From: Apteryx mantelli
Taxonomy: Eukaryota; Chordata; Aves; Apterygiformes; Apterygidae
Assembly: GCF_036417845.1 (NCBI RefSeq)
Contig: NC_089982.1
Location: forward strand, 46,029,684-46,093,683
DNA length: 64,000 bases
Direction of reading: 5' to 3'
How positions within the stretch are numbered: position 1 is the stretch's first letter; every line of letters starts with the position of its first letter. The notes under the pieces were generated by a model. The model saw only the letters and a program-made list of their open reading frames with translations. It was not told the origin of the DNA and ran no database searches. The position numbers and the translations under genes were made by a program. This document shows positions 27,301 through 39,300 of the stretch, in pieces.

Positions 27301-30300
27301 GCCTCTAAAGGCTCCTCTGTTGCCTCTAGCAATGCTTTATTAGAAGACCGATGTCAAGAGTATGCATAAAAGTATAAATGTACTGATGTATTAGCATTTC
27401 AGACCTAACCTTTCTGTTTTTAGTGTGTCTTAAACTCTTTGAACCTCTTAAAACAACATATAGAAAGGCCTTTCTATTTTTTTCTAGTGAGATTTTGTTT
27501 TTAAACAATAATTTATTTACAAATGACTTTTCATATAAATTGCTCTATAAGAAGGATGAATGGTGTAAGTTTTAGATTAAACAGATGACTCTTCTTAAAT
27601 TGTATTTTGCTCTTTCTTTCCCTCCTATAAATGTTTCAGAACTACATGTACTGTACCTCTAATAGATTACATAGATGGGAATGATTATTCCATTGAGCCC
27701 CAGCAAGGTGGGGATGAAGATGGTTTTGCCAGAGGGGCCTGGGACTGGAGTTTGCTATGGAAACGAATTCCATTAAGCCACAAGGAAAAGTCCAAAAGAA
27801 AACATAAAACTGAGCCTTATCGGTAAAGAGTGCTGTTTACATACTGTGAATTGTAATGAATAACTATTTACACCCTTTCGTTTTTCCCTCCCTGCTCTTT
27901 TCCCCATGAACTACGGTTGGTGTAAATGTACCACGCGGGTCCTCGCGCATAACTGCATCTTCCCTGTCACCGTCCACAACCCTGCAGAACCACATGCACT
28001 GTGCCGCTTATAGATGTCATAGATGGCAACACTTTTAAGATTATACCGCAAGGGGGTGGTGACGAAGATGGGTTTGCTAGAGGAGCATGGGACTGGAGTA
28101 TGCTATGGAAGAGGGTTCCTTTGACCAAGCGAGAGAAGGAAATCAGAGAGACAAAAACTGAACCGTATCGGTAATCGCTAAATTACTTACACGTTTCTTT
28201 TTCCTTAAGTAGATATTGATCCACTAAAACCCGCATGTACTTTTAGCTTGAAAATCTTCATATTCCTAACCACACCAGCTGCTTTTTTAATCAGCCATTT
28301 CGCTACAGCTGATTATTTGCTCAAAAAAGCTTCACTATCTTTCTTCTCCTGCCTCTCCATTCCTGCTCTTGTGTGGTTAATAAGGTGTACATTGGAATAA
28401 TGGGTTTTTATTTGGCAATGTAAAATATTGTATAACTTTTTTCCAGGGAAAACTATATTCATATCCTTAAAAATATACAGTATTTTTAAAAAAATAGTAT
28501 TGGAAACAAAAGTGCTTAGTTAACCATTTGATTTGAAATAATGAGCATGCTGTGAGGATTCATACTAGCTGGTAATGCATAAAATCTTTAGGCTGCTGTA
28601 ATGGCTTGATGCATGCATCAATGCTCATGGATTATGCATGTGCATCCAAAAAAATTCCTTTTGTCTTAGTTCTCCCGCTTGCTTCACATCTGACAAAGAA
28701 GCATGCTATTTAAGAATATCGGGTAGATCATTTGTAAGTTCTAGATATGTTTGGAGGTTTTTGTTTAATGTATGTAACTTTAAAAAAAGTTATTTTGTGG
28801 GAGAACTCTAATGATTTTCATATAAGTCCAGCCTTTTTCTTTTGCTTTGTAGGAGAGGTATGTTTTCTTTTCCAACACATACATATTTGAAATTTTGCTT
28901 AGAAACTAGGGTTTCTGGATTGCTTTTCAAGACTGGGAGGTTGTGGTTCTGCTCTGTTTTTTATTACTTTCCCCATCACACTTAACTAATCATGTTACTA
29001 CATTTGAAATCAATCTTTACATCTTCAGAATCTGGTGTCTTCTATTGCTTGTATATATGATTTAAGCATTGTAAGAACTTATGATGGTAATTCTCTGTCC
29101 TCACCCATGATTGTTCTTTGCTAAAATGGCAACACATGCAAGGAAGTTATGAAGCTTTGATCTATTCCATTTTGTATACGATATAAATAATACCATTTTC
29201 TGACAAGGCTGTCCACATTGGAACTTTAATACTCTCTCAGAGGGGGATAAACTGTTTTAAACATTGCTGTTGCATTCTGTGTTTACCATCCAAACAGGTC
29301 TTAAAATCCTTTAAACTGTTCCCAGAAACACAGAACGCATGTTCTCAGAATGGTTTAAAAGATGACCTTATGTTTAATAATACTTTGATAGTTAAAATGC
29401 TTTGTCTTAAAAAAAGACGTTTCTTACATCTGTTATGTGCAGGCCATATGCATTTTGTTGCAGCAATACCAAGGCAAGTAAGACCTATTAAAGGTTTTGC
29501 TAAAATTGTAGCCAGAATTGCCTAGTTTAAAAACAAAAGTGAAAACTCCACAGCTTAAAGCACAGAAGCAAACTTTTCGTAACATGAGAATTGCCTCAGG
29601 GCTGAATTCTTCTTCCAAAAAATAAAGCTTACCTCTTCCTATCTTGTAAAATAAACTATTGAGCTTATGTGGATTTTTACTGTGTTCTTTAGCATGCTTG
29701 GCAGCATATTGGAGGCCAAGACTGAAACTTCAGCATTTGAGGCCTATGCACTTGCCAAGCCTTTATGGTGATCAGGGTAAGCAAAAATGCAGAAAAACCA
29801 CAGGGCAGTACTGTGCCCTGCTGCGTTCACTGCCTTCCTAATCTTTGAATCCCTGAGATGCAACGGCAATGTCAGAAGAAAATACAGTAAGCAGACAAGG
29901 GGAAAAGGGCATTTAGAAAACGCTCTTAGCATCTGATCAGGTAGATCCATCAGCTTTATTACTTTTGTTATTCTTCTTCTACCCCAGCCATGCTGACTCC
30001 ATAGGGACTCAGCCTGTGGGTGACTTTTTATTTTAAACAATTCTCAATATATTTATGTGCAGAAGGAAAATACATAATCCTTACTACTAAAAGGAGCACA
30101 ACTAAGTTAAAAGTCTTAATGGACTCCAAAAAAAAAAAAAAAAAAAAAGTAGTGTTAAAAGCAACCTGTTTTTCAAAAATCTGGTCAAGAGCTAATGTTT
30201 CACCTGTGTTTTACTTAGCTCACCAAAGTGATCTGGACACTTGGATCCTCTTCCTTTCAGTGCTGCAGATCATCTAAAGGGCCAGAAAGAATTCACTTTT

Positions 30301-33300
30301 TCCTTACAAACTTTTTAAAATTGAGTACTCAGTGGGGACTCCAGGTTTTATCCATTAGGGGGTTTTATATACTTACTGATCCTCGGGTGGAAAATGCTTG
30401 GTATGTGCACTGAAAATGGCTTAACATATTCTACTTTCTATTTCAGGGTAAGCAAACTAGCCAAGAATTCTGGTCAGAACCATTCTGGAAAAAAATGCTG
30501 TAATCCAAACTGCAACTTTTTTTGACACATTAAAACTTATTAATTGAACCTTGGCATATGTAGGAGGGTGTCACAGAGCCATTTTTTAAAAACTGAACTA
30601 AATTTATGCTGTGCGCAACTCAATCCAGGCCCTCTTAAAAATTTCACTGAGGATAATAAAAAGGGTGTAATATGACAGTGGTAGAAAAAGAGCCAGAGGG
30701 GGAAGATAGAAGGATATTCTTTAGCTGGAAACACTCTGTTACTGGCGTAATAGGCAGTGAGTTTCAATGTGGCAGCTGTTCAGAACACAAACTTCATTCT
30801 GCTCTGCAGTCTCATCTCTTACCTCAGCAACTTGAAAGCATGTCAAGTGACAAATGTCTTGCCACACCGATTCTTACCATTTTTTTAATAGAAGTATAGC
30901 TGTAGATGCAGGTTGGGTGGCTGACTGGCTGAATGGGTAATTCAGACCAAAATTTTGTATAATTTAAAATAAATATAAGATATGTGACTTCACCTAAAAT
31001 CATACAAATATCATTTCAGAAAATCACTGGAAGCTTATGACAAAGCTTTATGATTTTTTTAATGTATTGCCGTTAATCTAATCTTTATAATATGTTAATG
31101 GTGAGCTGCTCCCTTAATGCTTTTTCTGAGTGTTGTCATATCCTCTTGGCAAGAAGTATTACATTGTGTTCTTCCTTCAGGTCCCCTGCAATGGCTGGTG
31201 GCTTGTTTGCCATTGAACGTGATTTCTTCTTCGAACTGGGTCTCTATGATCCAGGTCTTCAGATTTGGGGTGGTGAAAATTTTGAAATTTCTTACAAGGT
31301 AACATCAAAAATTAAAAGCTAATTGAGTTTAGTAGATCGTCTTCTGTAAATATTTCTCTTTGGCATCCGGATGAACTTATCTCTGATTTGCACTACCTTT
31401 GCCTCCTGAAGCCCAATATAGGTTTTGTTGTGTGGAGTGTGACAGACGTGTATTTTCTCAGTGTTTCCTTGTGGGCTTTGGGCCAGAAATGTTCAGAGAG
31501 CTAGCCTAGGGTTGTGGGAGCTGAGTAACCTAGATTTTTAATGGTTTGGGGTTATGCTTGCACCTGAATATCTGATCTGAAACTGTACTGGAAAATTTGA
31601 GAGAAAAATCTATTTTATTTACTAAAAAAAAAAATCTTGAGTTCTCTTATAGTGTTTATAGGAGAATGTTGTTTCTAATGAAAGTGATTATAGAGAAAAA
31701 CAAGCGTGCAGTTAATGCATAGATACATGTGAAGTATATAGAGATGCGATGAAGTATCTATTTCCTTCCTCCCTGGCGTTTTAGGGGTGAAAAATGATCT
31801 CATAGACTTTTCCAAATTCTGAGAATTTCTTTACAAAAAGAAAGATCTTCATAATTGAAACACTGTAACTGCATGGTACATAATCACTGCAGAAGATTTT
31901 ATTATCAGTCCTAGACATATACATGGTCTTCAGTTAGCAGGAAATACAAGATAGTAAGCATTAGCCTCTTGCAACTTTAGTATTCATAAGGACACAAGTG
32001 GCAGACAGCAGGAATCTGTCCCAATCAACCAACAAAATTGGAGACTGCATTTCTGATCTAATATCCTCCGCAGTGATCTATGAAATCACAGCTGAATTTT
32101 ATTGAAAGTGCATTCAGAGCTCCCCAGCCAACCTTGCTGTTAATGATTTTGAGGAAAGATCTGAGTGCACTTCCTCAGCTTGTAAATTCATGCATAGAAG
32201 GCAGTTATTGAGGATGTTGTATATACAGGGTCCTTATCCTTCTAATTCTCCATCTTGCTTCAATTTAAATCATGACTGAAGTTGCATAGAGTAGTTCGTA
32301 ACTCAAGTAGGTATTCATTGCTGATTGTGTAGATGCTCCAGATTGGTTTAACATAGATCAAAATCAGTCTTCAAAAGAACTAAATAACACTTCTATCAGT
32401 GTTGCATGCTGTCTCCTGGATAGCAAATATAATGGCTTTGTATATTAGAATTTCTTGGCAGTTTATTTTGATGAAACTGTGTAAGAAAATTAATATGATA
32501 ATAAAAAACATGAAATGAAGGAAGTAAAATATTCTGGCCATCTTTCCTAATAATGATAAATCATATACTTCTAATCTGGAATTCAGTCTAATTTGGAACA
32601 TCCCCAAAGCTATCTTGGATTTAGATTTGATGCTGCATTTTAAACTCATCAAAACGATGAACAACTAAATTACAGATTATTTAAGATACCTTTTCCCCAT
32701 GCGTAGATGGGTTATCCAAAGATGTGTGGAGAGAAGGCATTTCAGAATGGCAATGTATTCTTTACCTGTTTTTGTTTTCAATTTTGCAGATAATACTGAT
32801 GAGTAAATTGATTTCATGTTATTAACCTGATCTCTTCAGGAAGCAAATAAATCCTCAGTTAAGGTAGCCAAAGTATTTGTGGCAGCTTTTGATTCTCTGA
32901 CCCAAAATAGTGTTTGAAACTATTTTTCATAGACTTCTCCTTTAACTAATATCATTAATATATTTGTACGTAGGTGGAGCACTGAGTTATCAAAGATACC
33001 ATTGTCCCCTACTAGTCTGTGTTAGGAAAAGCTTACTGTGTGGTAGGCATCTAACTAAAACCCATCTTTGTGATGGTATATGAATTGCTTTAATTAAATC
33101 AAAATATTATTAATCTTGTAGTTACCAAACTACCCAATTCCAGATTTTGTGCACTCATTTGTTACTGTCATTTTAAAATGGCAATGGAAGGAGACTGCAA
33201 ACTTTTTTAAAAGTAGTACTTTAGTTAAGTAAGCTCATGGTATAGTTGAAGATGTGCTGAATACAGCCTTTCGTTTCAGGCCCAAATTATGTTCAAGTTT

Positions 33301-36300
33301 ATGTCTAAAGTAAAAATACTTCAGTGTATCACACAGTGTAATAAGAAAAGTAGTTCACACCACTTTCATAACTTATTATGTATTTGTCCTTAAACTCCTG
33401 TGCATGTATATAATATCTGTATCGTTGTTTAAACTTGTAGATCTGGCAGTGTGGCGGGAAACTGTTGTTTGTTCCTTGTTCTCGTGTTGGACACATCTAT
33501 CGTCTCCAAGGCTGGCAAGGAAATCCACCCCCTGTGTACGTTGGCTCCTCTCCTACATTAAAGGTACTGTTTTGCTGCAGCCTTGAAGGTGTTTTGATTT
33601 TTAGACAACAAATTTAAATTTAACTGATTAAATTGTCAGCAGCATTTTAACAAACATTTCATCTAAGGCTAATTAGTGTATAAAGCTAAGATGGTTATCC
33701 ACATGGCAGGGATATCTTGGTGCCAATCGCAGCAATATTAAGAGCAGAGACTCCCGGAAACTTTCTTCCTTCTCCACCCCTCCCCACCTTTGAGAAACAA
33801 ATCATATTTCCTCTTACTTATTCTCTCATCCCACAAGTCTCTGCTGCACTGTGCCCATTGGAAGTGCCTAACTACAACACACTCCTGGGAGATGATGATC
33901 ATGGGTTTGAAATCCGCCTTTGACTAAGCAGGACATGATCCCAAGATCTCCCTGAGTGAGTGAATGCTGCAATCTAGTGTCTCTCAGACCTTTATAGCTG
34001 CATTTGTTTCAGTTAATTAAGCAGCAGTGAAGGGCACTTTGGAAAATAGGGTACTCTGCACATTGTTGTAAAGGTTTGTAACTCCTCAGGCACCTTGCAA
34101 GTTGAGAAATATTGCTCAAGCTATGATACTAAAAGTAGACATCATCACCTCGAGTGAGCTGGCTGTCCATATCTGAAGAGAGAAATTGAATCAAGAAAAC
34201 CAATTGCAGGTTGTGAACTCCATTCTCGTAAGGTTTCTACCCGTAGCCAGGGGACACCCTTCCTGTTGGGATTGTCTATTGTCTAGTTTATGCTTCCTCT
34301 AGTGCAGTGTTTTGGCAGTTGTAAATCCCATTTCTACAGACCCAGTTCTTTATGAATTCCAGGCCCAGAGCTGTCTTTCTAAAAGTTACCTGTGATGATG
34401 ACTACTGGTATGGTTACAGAGTACGGCCCCAGCCAAGCTCACTACAGTGGCAGAAAACTAACCTGGCACCACCCCCCTCAAAAAAAAAAAAAAAAGCACA
34501 AAACATTTGTAATATATTTGTGAGGTGAATTGATTTACATTTTGAGCAAACGAGCACTAGGACCAGTGCAAGGTAGGGAAAGATATGCATAGCTGGGAAT
34601 AGAGACAGAGAAAAGAGCAATGGGAGGCAATATAAGTAAGTGTTAGCTTCAATTTTTGGTGCTGGCAAGCAACAGCCATTTGTCTTGTCTGAAATTGTAA
34701 AACCATTTCACTAATCTGAAAAAATCTGATCGAAGATATTTGCTGCATATCCAAACACCTTACACGAGTCTGGTCATCTCCTTGTTGCATAGAACAAACC
34801 CTGCCGAGTATTCCTAAATATTAAGGAGCTTCTCTGCACAAGGCAGTACCCAGGAACAGCTTTCGCCCTGTTCAGTGTCACTCCTATTCACATTGTAGAT
34901 GTGCTTTTCTTACAGCTTTGTTCAATTTTTGTGGAAGTGGATTAAAGTAAATCACATAATTTGTGCCATTAGTCAGATCTGTTAAGGCTTTGTTTTAGCA
35001 CTGTGTCATCAATGCTGAAAGAACTGTACAAAATGAGGTGTGCATCTGGCATGTGTACAGGTAATGTAGAGATGAAGGCCATCAAAGAATCTGAGTAGAA
35101 AGATGTGATGGAGAGGCTTTTTCACCAGACGAGCAATCCATTTTTTCCTTCCTTCAAGCAGCAATAAACTACTTTACTTAATATATATATAAGGAGATAA
35201 AATCTCCTTGATGTGTCATTAGCTGACCGGTTTAAGACTTAAATTTTTCACCCATTGTGGACTAATGCGTGTCATTAACTGTGTTAGTAATATAGAAGAT
35301 GAAAACAAACTCTAAATTGTACTTCTGCTATGTAGCCAATGACTGTGCCTGTAACTGAAGAATCTTTTTTTTCTTTCCCAAAGATTCTCTAAACTTATAA
35401 AAATACTTAATACGCTCATTAAGTCAATTTATTTTGCTGGCTTCACCTCTAGACTCTCATCTGAGAATAGCATTTCTGTCTTGTATAATCTGCCAAAGAT
35501 GACAAATTATTAGTGGTATAAAACAATTTCACGCTAGCATTTTTAGAAGAAAAATCCTTATATTTGTAGAATTAACATGCTGTTATATTTGACCTGTTGT
35601 GTGCGCTTTGAGGTAGCAACAATGTTGTTCTTCACAGAACTACGTCAGAGTTGTAGAAGTGTGGTGGGATGAATATAAAGATTATTTTTATGCCAGTCGG
35701 CCAGAGACAAAAGCCCTTCCCTATGGAGATATATCTGAGCTGAAAAAATTCCGTGAAGATCACAACTGCAAAAGTTTTAAGTGGTTCATGGAAGAAATAG
35801 CATATGACATAACATCACATTATCCCTTACCACCTAAAAATGTGGAATGGGGAGAGGTATGTAAAGCATATAACCTATATTTATTTTAAGGGTGTTGGTT
35901 TTAAAGTTGGGAATTCAAAAGGAAGCAATTGTTCCTTGATTGGGATCTGAAAACAGGCTCTTTGACTACTGCTATATGAATGTAAATGATACCAGGCAGA
36001 GAGCTGTAGAGCTGTAACCAGTATTCAGACAGAACAAAAAATTGTATTTTAAGAGTGAGAGTGAGTGTGAGTGTGTGTGTGTGTGTGTGTTTTAAATTAG
36101 TTCCACATTTCCTTAAAGAATTTTTATCTGTGTACCTGTCTTCAGTGGTGTCTCTTTTTTTTGAAATTGTTTTAGGTTTTTTTGTGTTTTTGTTTGTTTT
36201 GAAAAGTGAGAATCCTGTGTGCGTAGGAATACTCGCAAAGATTAATAGGTGATAATCTTTTTCTTTGGGGACTTAGAGAAAAGATCATCAGACACAGATG

Positions 36301-39300
36301 GAATTTTTGTATCTTCGAAGGAGCACTAGAAAAGACAGATCTATACATATTCCTATAACTATGAGTGCCTTTTTTAACTTCTCTGAGGAATTAGTGATAT
36401 AGAGTATATGCATGATGGAAGGGGATACAAATAGGTCTTGTATCTGAGGGACAAGATGAACAATGCCACTTTATTTTTTATCTAAAAACTAGCATAAAGC
36501 ATTAGGTTAGTACATCAGCCTTAGACCTGCTGTTAAATCCACATAAGGGGTTAGAAAGGTGTGTTATATATTTCTCTTCATTAAGCTGATAGTTTCTGAA
36601 GAGAAGAAAATAATAGTAGACACGTTATGGGAAGTTATTCCTGAGAACAGTGAACATCTCTGGGGGCTCTGGTGGAGCAACAGGAAAGAGTGGAGTTCAG
36701 AGACTTCTCTAAAGTTTTCTTCAGCTCCTCATGGGCTGTCAGTTATTGTACTCTGAGAATTATTATTTTTTTGCACATATTGGTAACACTGCACTATTTG
36801 CATTTCTGAACTGCCAGGAATGAAAGCGTGCAGTTCATCTTCCCTAGCCCTCTGTTTGAAAGCCAGGTCTCTAATCTAAGCTTGGTCTTCTAGACTTCCT
36901 TCTACACTTCTACAGTCATGAATAAGAAAGAGGTTCCTGCAAGGAAAATAGGTTTAGAATGTTATGTGCGTCATAAAGTCTTTGTGTTGATCATTATGAA
37001 GGGAAGATGGGATAATCAGCAGTTAAGGCGTTCTTTCTGGCAGGATTTTTATTCTTTATCCTTAGCTTGTGCCTGCCCTTCATCTTTTTTTTCTTTTTTT
37101 TTTGCAGCAGAATTGCTGTTTCAGAATGTATTTCTGAACAACTGGTCAGTGGGTTGTGACTTTTTGCAGTTTCATCAGTAACTGCTGTTTGTAACTTCTT
37201 CATATTGATGATTAAATTTTCTCTCTGTCAGGGGAAGTGGGTTGTGAGTGACATAAGGTTGAAGTTTCCATATTGTATATTATATAGACTTTTAGGTCTA
37301 GTTCTATGTCAGGTTTATCTCCTCACACCTTCCACAAGGTGAGAACAACCTAACAGAGCTCCTACTTTGCCTCATTTATGAAGGTATGAGAGGCTGAACA
37401 CACTTCAACAGGAGACTGAATAAATTAAAATAGTTGAAAGTGCTACTCTTCAGTGTCATTAATTTGGAACTGATCTTTGCAACTCTATAGCGTTATCAGT
37501 GTGCTCATTAACTCATAAGAGCCCTCAAATTAGTATGGGTAGCACGCTCTCTCAGAAAAGTGAACATCTTTATTTAAATTTCATATGCAGTCTTGTCTAG
37601 ATATCCGTGTGGCAGATAAATGTTTCTGGTTTGAATGATAAGTGGAAATTTCTGAATTTCTTTGCACTTATTTTTCCTAGAGACCAACTTAAAGTGAAAA
37701 CTTTTTTTTCCAGATTAGAGGCTTTGAAACTTCCTACTGTATCGATAGCATGGGGCACACCAATGGTGGCTTTGTTGAACTTGGGCCATGTCACAGAATG
37801 GGAGGAAATCAGGTAAGTAGCTTTGAGGAAAATTTGAAAGAGAATTGCTTGCAGTGGAAGGTAACAAAGCCATTTCTCTGTTAAAGTTGTACATAAAATA
37901 ACTTATGTGCCAACTGCAAAAATGGGAGTTAGGGATTTTCCTTAAGCATACTGACATTCCTAAAATATAGGGGTCTGAAAACATCTTTTCAAACACAAAC
38001 TGCACAAAATTGAAGAAATAAATTCCCAATCTTTTTTTTGCAGAGAGGTAGGTGCGTGAGGAAGCAAGAACCGTGTTTTAAAGCAACCATATCACTGCTT
38101 TAGTACAACCGCAGCTCTTAGCATCACTGATGATTCATCATTTATCCTCACTTAATAATTAATCCTTCAGGAAGTACCCCCCTTACTCTGGCTCAATTAT
38201 TTACCAAAATTGTTTTGCTGCAATGAAAATATAAAATACTGTTGTAGAGTAACTCATCTTCCACCACAGGAGATAAGAAATGGAATACAAATTTGTCTTT
38301 GCTTCATTTACAAATTAATTGGCAAAACTTAATTACTAATAGATGGTTGCAATCCACTATGTACTATCCTGTTTCACCTAAATCTTCGCAAACCTCTCCA
38401 CACTACTAAGACTACTAAAGGCTATTCTGTATTTACATCTCCTTTTTGAGTTGGATAACTTTTCAGCATTTAAAGTCCTTACTTACACTGATGTAGACTT
38501 AAACCAAAATAAAAACAGCTTAATAATGAAATTGTCCTCATGCAGGCAAGTCTCGCCATGACAGTCCTGAAACCACATATGGAGTGAGGCTGTAAAAAAA
38601 TCCTCTTCAGTTAATTCTTAATTGGATAGCCTCTGGAAATGCATCTTTGATTTTAAGCAAACATCCACTAAAATACCCTTTCTGTATATGTTACCTCAAA
38701 AAGTCCTGTGACAATTATTTCATGAGAAGTAGCTAAGATCTGTTTGTGTGTATTAGTTTGATTTTCCCCATGTATAAAATATCAAACTTTTACTGTCTTC
38801 AGATGAAAATACTGGCCAGGGCAAAAGACTTGCTACCAGACCTTTAGAAAGGCAGTGGGTTATTTAGCTGTCAAACCATACCAAGACTTTTAATCAAACA
38901 CTTCTAGAAGTCTCCCAAATAGGGATCCCTCTATTTTTATCATTTTTGTCTCACTTGGTAAGTTTCTTAGCCTTCTAAATCCAAACAGAAAGTCATCCAT
39001 AAAATTGAGTGTCAGATAATAAGAATAGAATGCTTTATGTTATCTAAAATAAGGAGTCCTCCTTAAAGCTAGATATAATAACACCAGAGGATATTTTGAA
39101 TGATGCAATTTCTTTGGTGTTTTCAGTGTTTCTAAAATTTTAGTTACGTTATGAAGTCAACTATTACAAAGGTGTCATCTTTTTTCTGTTAGCTTTTCCG
39201 AATCAATGAAGCTAATCAACTCATGCAGTATGATCAGTGCTTAACTAAAGGACCTGATGGATCCAAAATTATGATTACACACTGTAATCTGAATGAATAC

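Noticed and set aside
28853..28857. Possible 5-nt microexon (TTTGTAG|GAGAG|GTATGT) in intron 6
   Set aside because: Good-looking acceptor and donor, but five bases would shift the frame between exon 6 and exon 7, and the protein is complete without it.
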